From NCBI RefSeq assembly GCF_036924595.1, contig NZ_JAZHRV010000001.1, forward strand, positions 2,170,001 to 2,234,000: a stretch of 64,000 nucleotides of DNA, given 5' to 3'. This stretch comes from Bradyrhizobium algeriense. GTDB taxonomy: Bacteria > Pseudomonadota > Alphaproteobacteria > Rhizobiales > Xanthobacteraceae. Both the position numbers and the translations under genes were made by a program. Shown piece by piece: positions 39,794 through 48,640 of the stretch. The notes beneath the pieces were generated by a model. That model was not told the origin of the DNA, did no database searches, and saw only the letters and a list, made by a program, of their open reading frames with translations. The number at the start of each line of letters is the position of its first letter. The first letter of the stretch is position 1.

Positions 39794-40965
39794 TTGACAA
39801 TCCGCAAGTGGGGCGCACTCGGCGACGATCCATTCCTTGACGTATCGCGCGCAGGCTCAGCGGCGACGTCGAGTTGCGTCAAATAGGGATCCGGTTTGAC
39901 GGGGGCATCGGCTTCCCAGAAGAGGTCGAACTGTCCTTGCGCGTTGGAGACGGCCAGGCGTGGCGTAAGAACGCAATGGTTGTTGTCGCCATCGATCCAG
40001 ACCGGCCCTTGCGGTGAATTATAGCGATAGCCAGCCGCCGCACGCCGCACTTCACCAATACTGGAGGTGCCTGCCCGACGGAGCGCACGCGCCAGCAGAT
40101 AGACCGCGACATAGGCGGATTGCCCGTCGACGGAGGGGCTGCTCGCTTCACCGTAACGCGCCTTCCAGCGTTGGACGAAAGCGCGGTTCTCGGGCAGCTG
40201 GATGCTCTCGAAATAGGCCGACGAGGTGATGCATCCGGCAGATACCGGTCCAACGATCTTGAGTTCCGGTTCGCATAGGCTGCAGCTCAGCATTGGAATG
40301 TCGAGACCGGCCGCCGTGGTGGCGGCCTGAAAAGCGCGGATGAAATCGTAGCTCGAACTGCCGACGAGTGTATTGAAGACGACCGGAGGCTTGCGGCGGA
40401 TGATTTCATCGACGATGTGCTCGACCGCGCATTCGCCCAGTTCGAGCAGCCGTTCAGCAAGAATGCTTCCCTGTGCCGCCGTCACCAGTTCGCGCGTGAC
40501 GCGGTTGGTTTCCCATGTCCAGACATAGTTGGATCCGACGCAGAAAACGTGCCGCGATATGTTGTCGAGCATGTAGCGCACAAGCGGCAGGACGTTATGG
40601 TTGGGTGACGCGCCGACATAGATGACGTTGTCGGAGCATTCGAAACCCTCGTAACGGGCAGGGTACCAGAGCAGGCGATCGGTACGCTCGACGATTGGCA
40701 GCACCTGCTTGCGCGATGCGGACGTATAGCAGCCGATAATATGCTCGACGCCCGTATTGCGAATAAGGTCGTCACAGACCGTGTGGTATTCTGAAATGAC
40801 TCCGTGCGGATCGCGGACATGCGCCGTGAGCGAGAAATCGAAATCGGGGTGACTGTTGATCTCGTCGACCGCCATCAAGGCGCTCTTGAGTATCTCTCGC
40901 CCCATGGCCTGATAGGGCCCGGACTGCGAACATATGATGCCAACTGGAATCGACGGCTTCGTCAT
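39790..40965 (-). CDS. amiC: AmiC-type amide sensor / negative regulator
   Basis: A 391-aa periplasmic-binding-protein fold without a signal peptide, which fits the cytosolic amide sensor AmiC: VGIICSQSGPYQAMGREIL, GCYTSASRKQVLPIVER, LLWYPARYEGFECSDNVIYV, VGSNYVWTWETNR and VDGQSAYVAVYLLARAL. In Pseudomonas, AmiC sequesters AmiR and releases it on binding short amides. A transporter binding protein is the alternative, but the missing signal peptide and the coupled amiR favour the regulator. It is transcribed divergently from the amidase operon. Confidence 0.87.
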   Translation of the reverse strand: MTKPSIPVGIICSQSGPYQAMGREILKSALMAVDEINSHPDFDFSLTAHVRDPHGVISEYHTVCDDLIRNTGVEHIIGCYTSASRKQVLPIVERTDRLLWYPARYEGFECSDNVIYVGASPNHNVLPLVRYMLDNISRHVFCVGSNYVWTWETNRVTRELVTAAQGSILAERLLELGECAVEHIVDEIIRRKPPVVFNTLVGSSSYDFIRAFQAATTAAGLDIPMLSCSLCEPELKIVGPVSAGCITSSAYFESIQLPENRAFVQRWKARYGEASSPSVDGQSAYVAVYLLARALRRAGTSSIGEVRRAAAGYRYNSPQGPVWIDGDNNHCVLTPRLAVSNAQGQFDLFWEADAPVKPDPYLTQLDVAAEPARDTSRNGSSPSAPHLRIVK

Positions 40966-40984
40966 TGATGGCTTTCGGCTGGGC

Positions 40985-41000
40985 GACGCCTTGAGGCGTC
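40985..41000. promoter_or_regulatory. perfect hairpin/palindrome 5' of amiC
   Basis: GACGCC-TTGA-GGCGTC is a 6-bp perfect stem with a 4-nt loop, centred about 27 nt upstream of the amiC ATG, so it would lie in the amiC promoter or leader. It may be an operator or an mRNA hairpin close to the ribosome site; no T-run follows. Confidence 0.35.
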
Positions 41001-41078
41001 ATCATCGCCGATGCTGGTGCGACAAGTCTTGCTCATTTGCTGCGCATGAGGCCTGCGAAATTTGTGCATCCTCGCTCG

Positions 41079-41107
41079 TTGACAACGTGCAGTACACGAA
41101 CTTAGAC
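41079..41107 (+). promoter_or_regulatory. promoter candidate of the amide operon
   Basis: TTGACA at 41079-41084, a 17-nt spacer, then TTAGAC at 41102-41107. The -35 is perfect, the -10 modest. Transcription would begin near 41114, giving a leader of about 120 nt before the terminator at 41234-41279 and about 270 nt before the amidase start. Confidence 0.45.
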
Positions 41108-41233
41108 TTTTGTCCCACAGGGCTTCCTGTCGAACCTTGCTTGCTTCGATCGGGCCGATGACGTCCCGATCCCTGCTTTCGGTGCTCCGTTCGATTCAGG
41201 GTCCATGCGATAGATCATAGCCGCGGCATCAGA

Positions 41234-41279
41234 GCCATTCGTCACCTCATTCGGGAGGGGCGGGTGGCTTTTTTCTTTT
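41234..41279 (+). terminator. leader terminator (attenuator) before the amidase operon
   Basis: GCCATTCGTCACCTC (41234-41248), loop ATTCG, GGAGGGGCGGGTGGC (41254-41268) pair through G-C and G-U pairs with one or two mismatches; TTTTTT-C-TTTT follows at once. The terminator is upstream of, not behind, a gene and faces the amidase operon. A competing small hairpin GGC-ATCAGA-GCC (41225-41236) with a 6-nt loop would use its first three bases. With a coupled amiC-amiR pair next door, antitermination control is the natural reading. Confidence 0.7.
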
Positions 41280-41381
41280 GCCGCAAAAGTAGTTGGCGAT
41301 GCATGCGTGCCGCCAAGCCGGGGACGCATGCGCGGTGATCGAGCCGTGAGTGCGCTTGAGAAGCGACGAGCGTGGGGGCGT

Positions 41382-42788
41382 ATGGCAATGCCGGCGACAG
41401 ATCTTTGTTACCTCGGGTTGGTTGAGGTTGGGCGACAGATACAGGCGAAGAAGCTCTCGCCCGTCGAAGTGACGAAGGCGATGCTCGAACGGATCGAGCG
41501 GCTCGATGCCCGGCTCAAGAGTTACGCCTGTGTCATGGCGGATTCCGCGCTTGCGGAAGCGGCCGTTGCCGAAAAGGAAATCGCTTCTGGAAAGACCAGG
41601 GGGCCGCTGCACGGCGTGCCGGTGGCGATCAAGGATCTTTGCTGGGCCAAGGGCGCACCGGCCGCGCACGGCATGACCATCCATCGCGACTTCCGCCCGA
41701 GCGAGGATGCCACGGTCGTCGCACGCCTGAAGGATGCTGGCGCGATCATCCTCGGCAAGTTGCAGCAGACCGAAGGCGCCTACGCCGATCACCACCCGAA
41801 AATCGACCCGCCGAAGAATCCCTGGAATGCCGACTTGTGGCCGGGCGCGTCGTCGAGCGGCTCTGGTTCGGCGACTGCGGCCGGCCTCTGCTTCGGATCT
41901 CTTGGAACCGACACCGGCGGATCGATCAGGTTTCCTTCGGCGGCCAACGGCATCACGGGGCTGAAGCCGACCTGGGGACGGGTCAGCCGCTACGGCGCGT
42001 TCGAACTCGCGGCAACGCTGGATCATATCGGACCGATGGCGCGCAATGCAGTCGATTGCGGCGCAATGCTCGGTGCGATTGCAGGCCAGGATGCCAAGGA
42101 TACCACCTCTGTGCCCTTGCCGGTGCCGGACTATCTTGCGGGTCTGCCCGGCAATCTGCGGGGAGTGACCATCGGCGTTGATCGGCGTTGGACCAGCGAA
42201 GGTACTGATGAAGCCGCAAGCAAAGTCTTCAGCGATGGTTTGCGGGTCGCGGCGGAACTTGGCGCGAAGATCAGCGAGATCACTTTCCCGGACCCCAAGG
42301 CGGTTATCGATGACTGGTTTCCGCTTTGTGGCGTCGAGGCGGCGGTCGCGCACGAGGCGACCTATCCCTCGCGCAAGGACGAGTATGGCCCCGGGCTTGC
42401 GGGATTGCTCGATCTTGGCCTTGCGCAGTCCGGCACCGATTACCAGAAGGTCGTGCTGCGGCGCGAAGCGTTTCGCGGCGCGGTGCGCCTTCTGTTTGAG
42501 TCGGTCGATCTTATCGCGGTGCCGGCCCAGGCCTTCGCCGCGCCCACGCTCGCCAAGATGGCTGCGCTCGGCGAAGACGCGTCGCTCATAGCCGGATTGT
42601 TGCGCTTTACCTGCCCGTTCGACATGACCGGAAGCCCGACCATTACGCTTCCGGCCGGCTTCGCTCCGAACGGCGGCCCCATCGCCTTCCAGTTTGTCGG
42701 CCGCCACTTCGACGAGGCGGGTCTCGTCCGTGCGGGCGACGCGTTCCAGCGCGTCACCGACTGGCACACGCGTCATCCCGCTCTCTGA
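41382..42788 (+). CDS. amidase (amidase signature family) A
   Basis: A ~468-aa hydrolase releasing ammonia from an amide. The Ser-cisSer-Lys triad is visible: Lys in VPVAIKDLCWAKG, cis-Ser in WPGASSSGSGSATAAG, nucleophile Ser in GTDTGGSIRFPSA. Full length to FQRVTDWHTRHPAL. ATG 41382 (MAMPATDLCYLGLVEVG) follows a G-rich GTGGGGGCG; ATG 41388 is equally possible, whereas the frame opening at 41307 gives an unlikely basic leader. It is the first gene after the attenuator and probably the main amidase of the locus. A paralogue lies at 49537-50940. Confidence 0.9.
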   Translation: MAMPATDLCYLGLVEVGRQIQAKKLSPVEVTKAMLERIERLDARLKSYACVMADSALAEAAVAEKEIASGKTRGPLHGVPVAIKDLCWAKGAPAAHGMTIHRDFRPSEDATVVARLKDAGAIILGKLQQTEGAYADHHPKIDPPKNPWNADLWPGASSSGSGSATAAGLCFGSLGTDTGGSIRFPSAANGITGLKPTWGRVSRYGAFELAATLDHIGPMARNAVDCGAMLGAIAGQDAKDTTSVPLPVPDYLAGLPGNLRGVTIGVDRRWTSEGTDEAASKVFSDGLRVAAELGAKISEITFPDPKAVIDDWFPLCGVEAAVAHEATYPSRKDEYGPGLAGLLDLGLAQSGTDYQKVVLRREAFRGAVRLLFESVDLIAVPAQAFAAPTLAKMAALGEDASLIAGLLRFTCPFDMTGSPTITLPAGFAPNGGPIAFQFVGRHFDEAGLVRAGDAFQRVTDWHTRHPAL

Positions 42789-42805
42789 TCCGAGGAGCCG
42801 TCCGC

Positions 42806-43801
42806 ATGGCAGAAGATTGGTTGAAAAGTTCCATCATGGCGAAGCGAGCCGTCGCCAACGGCGTGGTTGGCGCCCGCCATAGTTTGACGATCGAGCAGCA
42901 GGGAAGCTTTCATTACGTCTACGGGCCCTACGCGAAACCGACCTTGTCGATCGATCCCGGGGGCATCGTGGTCGTCGAAACCGAAGACGCTTTCGGGGGC
43001 GCGCTCACGAGCGAGAGCGACAGCCCCACGGCGAAGCTGAACTTTCCATACTTGAATCCGCAATGCGGTCCGATTGCGGTCAAGGGCGCCAGGAAGGGCG
43101 ATTGCCTCGCGGTCTATATCCACGACGTCGAGACGCGCGGCGAACAGCCGGCCGGAACGACCTGCATTATCCCGGAATTCGGCGGGCTCGTCGGGACCCG
43201 CTCCACGGCGATGCTAAATCCGCCTCTGCCCGAACGTGTCCGGAAGCTACATGTCGACAGGAACGGCGTGCGATGGAACGACAAGATCACGCTGCCCTAC
43301 GAGCCGTTCATCGGCACGATCGGTGTGTCGCCCGAGATCGAGGCGATCTCTTCCCTGCAGCCGGACTATCACGGCGGCAACATGGACCTCCCGGATGTCG
43401 CACCCGGGGCCATCATCTATTTGCCGGTGCACACCGAAGGCGGGCTTCTCTACGTCGGTGACTGCCATGCAACGCAGGGTGACGGCGAACTCTCCGGTGT
43501 CGCGCTTGAACAGCGTGCGACGGTCACGCTTCAGGTCGATCTGATCAAGAACTGGAGTTTTGCCTGGCCGCGTCTGGAGACTCGCGACTTTATCATGACG
43601 ATCGGCAGCGCCCGCCCGCTCGAGGATGCGGCGCGCATCGCCTATCGCGAACTCACGCGATGGATGAGCGCCGACTACGGCTTTGACGAGATCGACGCCT
43701 ACATGCTGCTCAGCCAGGCCGGACGAATGCGGCTCGGCAATATGGTCGACCCGAAATACACGATGGGTGCGTCGATCCTGAAAAATTATCTTAAGGCGTG
43801 A
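42806..43801 (+). CDS. acetamidase/formamidase family protein
   Basis: A 331-aa FmdA/AmdA-type hydrolase that splits formamide or acetamide to the acid and ammonia. Recognisable segments are PTLSIDPGGIVVVETEDAFG, CGPIAVKGARKGDCLAVYI, EPFIGTIGVSPE, GGNMDLPDVAPGAIIYLPVH and LLYVGDCHATQGDGELSGVA, which contains the conserved D-x-H-x-x-x-G-D metal/catalytic motif. GAGGAGCC ribosome site, 17 nt after the amidase, so one transcript. No signal peptide; cytosolic. Confidence 0.92.
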   Translation: MAEDWLKSSIMAKRAVANGVVGARHSLTIEQQGSFHYVYGPYAKPTLSIDPGGIVVVETEDAFGGALTSESDSPTAKLNFPYLNPQCGPIAVKGARKGDCLAVYIHDVETRGEQPAGTTCIIPEFGGLVGTRSTAMLNPPLPERVRKLHVDRNGVRWNDKITLPYEPFIGTIGVSPEIEAISSLQPDYHGGNMDLPDVAPGAIIYLPVHTEGGLLYVGDCHATQGDGELSGVALEQRATVTLQVDLIKNWSFAWPRLETRDFIMTIGSARPLEDAARIAYRELTRWMSADYGFDEIDAYMLLSQAGRMRLGNMVDPKYTMGASILKNYLKA

Positions 43802-43833
43802 ACTGCACCAGCTTTCAACGAAGGGACATTTAA

Positions 43834-45072
43834 GTGAAATCGGGACATCTGCTCAGAACAGCGTTTCTTGGCGCCGCAATCGGGACGGCGGCGCTTGGCG
43901 TCGCTCAGGCGGCCGAACCTCCGTTGAAGATCGGCCTGCTGGAAGACGTCTCCGGCGATCTCGCGTTCATGGGTATGCCGAAACTCCACGGCTCGCAGCT
44001 TGCCGTCGAGGAGATCAACAAGAAGGGCGGCATTCTCGGACGGCAGATCGAGCTCATCCATCTCGATCCGCAGGGCGATAACGCCCGCTATCAGGAGTTT
44101 GCGCGACGCCTGCTCAGCCGCGACAAGGTCGATGTGCTGATCGGAGGCATAACCTCTGCCTCGCGCGAAGCCATCCGGCCGATCATCGACCGAACGACCA
44201 CGCCGTATTTCTATACAAACCAGTATGAAGGCGGCGTGTGCGATGCCAGCATGATCAGCATGGGGGCGGTACCCGAGCAGCAGTTCTCGACGCTGATCCC
44301 GTGGATGGTCGGCAAGTTCGGCAAGAAAGTCTACGTCATCGCCGCCGACTATAATTTCGGTCAGATCTCGGCGGAGTGGAACCGGAAGATCATGAAGGAC
44401 CTCGGTGGCGAGGTCGTCGGAGAGGAATTCATCCCGCTCGGCGTTTCACAGTTCGCGCAGACGATCCAGAATATCCAGAAGGCGAAGCCGGACTGGATCT
44501 TGACGATCAATGTCGGCGCCGCCCAGGACTCGTTCTTCGAGCAGGCCGCCGCCGCCAAGCTCAACCTGCCGATGGGCTCGTCGATCAAGGTCATGCTCGG
44601 CTTCGAGCACAAGCGATTCAAGCCGCCGGCGCTCAACAACATGCATGCCACCGCGAACTGGTTCGAGGAGATCGATACGCCTGAAGCCAGCGATTTCAAG
44701 AAGCGCTGGCGTGCGAAGTTCGCCGACGAACTCTACATCAACGACATGGGCTACAATGCCTACAACGCCCTCTATATGTACAAGACGCTGGTCGAGAAGG
44801 CGAAGTCGATCAAGCTCGACGACATGCGCAAGGTGATCGCGACAGGTGAGGCCTGCATCGATGCGCCCGAAGGCCAGGTCTGTATTGACCCGAAGAGCCA
44901 GCACACATCCCACCGCATGCGTTTGATCTCCGTTGGTCCCCAACATGAAGTGAAGGTCGAGAAGGACTACGGAACGATCAAGCCGTATTGGCTTGGTGAG
45001 ATCGGCTGTGATCTCACCAAGAAGAATGACAAGGATCAGTACACGCCGAGTCATCTTCCCAAGAAGTCGTGA
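43834..45072 (+). CDS. amide/urea-type ABC transporter binding protein
   Basis: A 412-aa exported binding protein (signal LLRTAFLGAAIGTAALGV to AQA) starting at GTG 43834 with AAGGGA upstream. The mature part resembles the UrtA/FmdD/AmiC branch rather than LivK: IGLLEDVSGDLAFMGMPKL, GGITSASREAIRPIIDR, TPYFYTNQYEGGVCDAS, PYWLGEIGCDLTKKN. It presumably captures short amides or urea in the periplasm for the permease genes that follow. An intercistronic hairpin (45138-45166) separates it from them. Confidence 0.9.
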   Translation: MKSGHLLRTAFLGAAIGTAALGVAQAAEPPLKIGLLEDVSGDLAFMGMPKLHGSQLAVEEINKKGGILGRQIELIHLDPQGDNARYQEFARRLLSRDKVDVLIGGITSASREAIRPIIDRTTTPYFYTNQYEGGVCDASMISMGAVPEQQFSTLIPWMVGKFGKKVYVIAADYNFGQISAEWNRKIMKDLGGEVVGEEFIPLGVSQFAQTIQNIQKAKPDWILTINVGAAQDSFFEQAAAAKLNLPMGSSIKVMLGFEHKRFKPPALNNMHATANWFEEIDTPEASDFKKRWRAKFADELYINDMGYNAYNALYMYKTLVEKAKSIKLDDMRKVIATGEACIDAPEGQVCIDPKSQHTSHRMRLISVGPQHEVKVEKDYGTIKPYWLGEIGCDLTKKNDKDQYTPSHLPKKS

Positions 45073-45137
45073 CACGCGCTGATGGGCATGAATCTTGCTC
45101 GTGCAATCGTGCTCAATCGCGTCATGACGTTGAATTG

Positions 45138-45166
45138 CACGGGCGCCGCGACGATGCGGCGCCGTG
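45138..45166 (+). promoter_or_regulatory. intercistronic GC-rich hairpin
   Basis: CACGGGCGCCGC (45138-45149) and GCGGCGCCGTG (45156-45166) pair over 11 bp with one bulged G and a 6-nt loop (GACGAT). No T-run follows, so it is not a full terminator. Between a binding protein gene and its permease genes, such a stem usually protects the upstream mRNA and lets the binding protein be made in excess. Confidence 0.55.
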
Positions 45167-45187
45167 AAGAGAGAACCGGAGACCAGG

Positions 45188-46054
45188 ATGTCGGCTGAAC
45201 TATTCTCGGTATTTTACCAGTTCGCCGACGTCTTTGCGTTTCTGATCCTTTCGGCGGCGGGCCTTGCCATCGTGTTCGGCATGATGGGCGTCATCAACAT
45301 GGCGCACGGCGAATTCATCATGTGCGGCGCCTATGTGACAGTCGGACTGGTGAAACTCGGCGTGCCGCTTGCGATTGCCCAGGCGCTCGCCGCGGTGACA
45401 GCCGGATTGATCGGCGTAGCCGTCGAGTACCTCGTGGTACGGCGCTTCTACAAAAGGCCGCTGGATTCGCTGCTCGCGACCTGGGGCCTCAGCCTGATCG
45501 TTACGCAATCGATGCTGCTGATTGTCGGATCGTCGATCACGGGCATCGGCACGCCGGAAGGCAGCTTCGCAATCGGCGGCTACACGTTCTCGACGTATCG
45601 CCTGGTGCTGTTCGCTTGTGCGGTTGCCGTTCTGATCGGTCTCTATGTGACCTTCATGAAGACGCGCTTCGGCATGATGGCGCGCGCAACCATGCAGAAC
45701 GCCGCGATGGCGAGGGCGTTGGGTGCGCGCACGGGACGCATCTATGCGATCAGTTTCGGCATCGGCGCCGGGCTCGCGGGCCTTTGTGGCGCGCTTTACG
45801 CGCCGACGATGACGTTGATCCCGACAATGGGGGCGACATTTGTGGTGGAGAGCTTCGTCACTGTCGTCGTCGGCGGTGCAAATGTTCTGCTCGGGACTGC
45901 GCCGGCGGCGGTGTTTCTCGCGATAATCAGAATGGCCTTGAATGCAAGCTATGGGCAAATCATCGGCCAGATCGGCATGCTGTTTGCTGTCATCCTTATC
46001 ATTCGCGTCCTGCCTGAAGGCATTTCCAGTGTGTTGGTCCGCCGTGGACGCTGA
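45188..46054 (+). CDS. UrtB/LivH-type ABC permease
   Basis: A 288-aa inner-membrane permease from ATG 45188 (GGAGACCAGG upstream; the frame opens 24 nt earlier). It has about eight helices, with GLAIVFGMMGVINMAHGEFI and MMARATMQNAAMARALGART (EAA-like loop contacting the ATPase), and ends ILIIRVLPEGISSVLVRRGR. The tyrosine/methionine-rich HGEFIMCGAYVTV segment resembles the urea/amide branch. One half of the translocation channel. Confidence 0.9.
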   Translation: MSAELFSVFYQFADVFAFLILSAAGLAIVFGMMGVINMAHGEFIMCGAYVTVGLVKLGVPLAIAQALAAVTAGLIGVAVEYLVVRRFYKRPLDSLLATWGLSLIVTQSMLLIVGSSITGIGTPEGSFAIGGYTFSTYRLVLFACAVAVLIGLYVTFMKTRFGMMARATMQNAAMARALGARTGRIYAISFGIGAGLAGLCGALYAPTMTLIPTMGATFVVESFVTVVVGGANVLLGTAPAAVFLAIIRMALNASYGQIIGQIGMLFAVILIIRVLPEGISSVLVRRGR

Positions 46055-46066
46055 ACGGGAGAGTTG

Positions 46067-47140
46067 ATGTTCAAGCTGCTTGATGGTTCGCAGACCTTAG
46101 GACGGGGACGGACTTTCTGGTCCTGCTTCCTCGTCGTACTGGCAGCCGCGTTGATCTATCCGGTCTTTGCGGACTCCTATGATGTCGGCAATTTCTCGTA
46201 TTTCCTGATCTGGATTTTCATGGCGCTCGGTCTCTGTCTGATGTGGGGATATGGCGGCATGCTGTCGTTCGGCCAGACGCTCTTCTTCGGCATCTCCGGT
46301 TATGCCTATGGCGTGCTGGCCATCAATATGGGAGGTGGGTCGGCGACGATCGCCGCGCTCGTCCTGTCGATAGTCATTGCGATGATCGCAGCGGGGATCC
46401 TCGGCTACTTCATGATCTGGGGCGGTATCAACGGCATCTTCTTCGGTATCGTGACCCTGTCGGCGACGCTGGTGCTGGCGTTCTTCCTTGGACAGACGGC
46501 CGGGCCGGAATGGCACATCGGCCCCGCACGGCTGAACGGCTATAACGGCATGAAGGGCATGGACCCGCTCGCCATCGGCGATTTCTACATCGAGGGTTCT
46601 GCGCTATACTACTTCATGGTGGCGCTGATCGTGATCGTTTACCTTGCGCTGCGCATGCTGGTGAATTCGCGCATCGGCAACGTGATCGTTGCGACGCGAG
46701 AGAACCCGCAGCGCGCTGAAATGCTCGGCTACGACGTCCGTAAATATCAATTGCTTACCTTCACCATCGGAAGCGGGCTCGCGGGCCTTAGCGGCGCCCT
46801 TTACACGTCCTGGGGTCAATTCATCACCCCGTCCAGTATCGGGTTGCCGGCGGCGGCCATGCCGATCGTGTGGGTCGCATTCTCCGGCCGAAGCGATCTG
46901 ACAGCGACGCTGGTCGGCTCGTTCCTGCTGTTGTTCGGCTTCCAGACCATCACGGTCTATAGCCAGCAGGCGGCGCTGGTGCTGATGGGAGCCCTTCTGC
47001 TTGCCACCGTGATGCTGGCGCCGCAGGGCTTTGTCCTCGGTGTCGGCAAGCTTGTTGCTGATCGATGGACTGGGCGCCGGCGACGCGGCGCGAGCCAAGC
47101 TCTGGCGGACGCCAGCCGCCTGCAACCGGATGAGACGTGA
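46067..47140 (+). CDS. UrtC/LivM-type ABC permease
   Basis: A 357-aa inner-membrane permease, second half of the channel. GGGAGAG lies just before TTG 46064/ATG 46067. Family segments: GLCLMWGYGGMLSFGQTLFF, GYFMIWGGINGIFFGIVTLS, IVATRENPQRAEMLGYDVRK and LVGSFLLLFGFQTITVYSQQ. It starts 10 nt after the previous gene and its stop overlaps the GTG codon before the next start. Confidence 0.9.
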   Translation: MFKLLDGSQTLGRGRTFWSCFLVVLAAALIYPVFADSYDVGNFSYFLIWIFMALGLCLMWGYGGMLSFGQTLFFGISGYAYGVLAINMGGGSATIAALVLSIVIAMIAAGILGYFMIWGGINGIFFGIVTLSATLVLAFFLGQTAGPEWHIGPARLNGYNGMKGMDPLAIGDFYIEGSALYYFMVALIVIVYLALRMLVNSRIGNVIVATRENPQRAEMLGYDVRKYQLLTFTIGSGLAGLSGALYTSWGQFITPSSIGLPAAAMPIVWVAFSGRSDLTATLVGSFLLLFGFQTITVYSQQAALVLMGALLLATVMLAPQGFVLGVGKLVADRWTGRRRRGASQALADASRLQPDET

Positions 47141-47142
47141 CC

Positions 47143-47862
47143 ATGGCGCTTGTCGATGTGCAGGGTGTGACAAAGCGCTTCGGTGGATTGACCGCCGTTT
47201 CCGATGTCGATCTGACTGTGAATGCCGGCGAGGTGCACTGCCTGATCGGCCCCAATGGGGCGGGGAAGAGCACGCTGTTCAAGCTGATCGTTGGTCTTTA
47301 TCCACCGACCAAAGGCACGATCCTGTTCGATTCCATCGATATTACCGAGGAGCGGCCCTTTGCGCGGGTGCAGCGCGGCATGAGCATCAAGATGCAGGCG
47401 CCGAGTGTCTTCAAGGAGCTGCCGGTTCGGCAAAATATTCAAATCGCGCTCCAGGCGCGGTTTTCAGGCGTTCAACGCGACGTCGAGGAACAACGGCTGC
47501 TCGCGCTTCTCAATCTGGCGCCGGATAGCGGCAAGCTTGCCGGCGCCCTCTCGCACGGCCAGCAGCAATGGCTCGAGATCGGAATGGCGCTGGCATTGCG
47601 ACCGCAGCTTCTGCTGCTGGACGAGCCGACGGCCGGCATGTCGCCGGAGGAAACGTTCAGGACCGGTGAGCTCATCAAGTCGTTCAATGCCGAGGGCATG
47701 ACAGTTCTCGTCGTCGAGCACGATATGACGTTTGTACGGCAGATCGCCCAACGTGTCACGGTGCTGCATCTCGGCAAGATCTTTGCGCGCGGCAGCCTCG
47801 AAACCATCATTCGGGACGAGAAAGTCGCCGAAATCTATCTTGGTAAGACGCATGACCACTGA
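47143..47862 (+). CDS. UrtD/LivG-type ABC ATPase
   Basis: A 239-aa ATP-binding subunit from ATG 47143 (GTG 47137, overlapping the previous stop, is an alternative). Walker A LIGPNGAGKSTLFKL, signature LSHGQQQWLEIGMAL (H in place of the second G/S, as is usual in this branch), Walker B LLLLDEPTAGMSPEE and switch His VVEHDMTFV. Its last codons overlap the start of the partner ATPase by 11 nt. Confidence 0.9.
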   Translation: MALVDVQGVTKRFGGLTAVSDVDLTVNAGEVHCLIGPNGAGKSTLFKLIVGLYPPTKGTILFDSIDITEERPFARVQRGMSIKMQAPSVFKELPVRQNIQIALQARFSGVQRDVEEQRLLALLNLAPDSGKLAGALSHGQQQWLEIGMALALRPQLLLLDEPTAGMSPEETFRTGELIKSFNAEGMTVLVVEHDMTFVRQIAQRVTVLHLGKIFARGSLETIIRDEKVAEIYLGKTHDH

Positions 47863-48562
47863 TCGGATTCTTGAGGTGTCGGGGCTCTGGGCAGGCTACG
47901 GCGCGACCCCAATCCTCCAGGGCGTGAGCATGTCAATCTCCCGGGGCGAGATCGTCGGCGTGATCGGCCGTAACGGCGTGGGCAAGTCCACGCTGATGCG
48001 ATGCCTCATCGGCCTTCTCGATACGTGGCGGGGGACGATCACGTTCATGGACCGGGATGTGACGCCGCTGCAGGCGGATGCACGGGCACGTGCCGGCTTC
48101 GGCTATATCCCGCAGGGGCGAGATGTCTTTCCGCAGATGAGTGTCGAGGAGAATCTGCAGGTCGGTGAACTGATCGGCGGACCCAGGGGGAAGAAGCTGC
48201 CGGAGCTGGTCTATGAGTATTTTCCGCGATTGAAGGAACGCCGGCGGCAGGTTGCGGGCACTATGTCGGGGGGCGAGCAACAGCAGCTGGCCATCGGACG
48301 GGCGCTCATAGGCAATCCGTCATTGATGATCCTGGACGAGCCGTCGGAGGGCATTCAGCCGTCCATCGTGCAGCATATTTGCGAAGCGTTGAAATCGTTC
48401 CGGGACGAACTTGGGACGACGGTCGTCTTCGTCGAGCAGAATCTCGACACGATCCTGGCGATCGCCGAGCGATGCTACATCATGGAAAAGGGAACGATCA
48501 CGCGATCGCTGGCCGGCGATGGCGTCAATGCGCAGAGCGTGCGCGAGCAGCTCCTCTTGTGA
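47852..48562 (+). CDS. UrtE/LivF-type ABC ATPase
   Basis: A 236-aa ATP-binding subunit with Walker A VIGRNGVGKSTLMRC, GYIPQGRDVFPQMSVEENL, signature MSGGEQQQLAIGRAL, Walker B LMILDEPSEGIQPS and VVFVEQNLDTI. Start ATG 47852 lies inside the previous gene. SEGIQPSI resembles urea-type UrtE. It completes the five-component importer. Confidence 0.9.
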   Translation: MTTDRILEVSGLWAGYGATPILQGVSMSISRGEIVGVIGRNGVGKSTLMRCLIGLLDTWRGTITFMDRDVTPLQADARARAGFGYIPQGRDVFPQMSVEENLQVGELIGGPRGKKLPELVYEYFPRLKERRRQVAGTMSGGEQQQLAIGRALIGNPSLMILDEPSEGIQPSIVQHICEALKSFRDELGTTVVFVEQNLDTILAIAERCYIMEKGTITRSLAGDGVNAQSVREQLLL

Positions 48563-48640
48563 AGCTGACGACCTCCCGCGAACTGCTCTTGTTTGCGAGG
48601 GGGGATATTTGAAGAGAAATAATCAGAGAGGGAGTCGAAC

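Noticed and set aside
41114..41233. Canonical ANTAR two-hexaloop RNA motif
   Set aside because: I scanned for AnnGnn loops closed by at least three pairs and found none; the only competing hairpin has loop ATCAGA.
41247..42776. A 509-codon minus-strand frame opposite amidase A
   Set aside because: It is antisense to a gene with complete catalytic motifs and rich in Arg/His as expected for a shadow frame.
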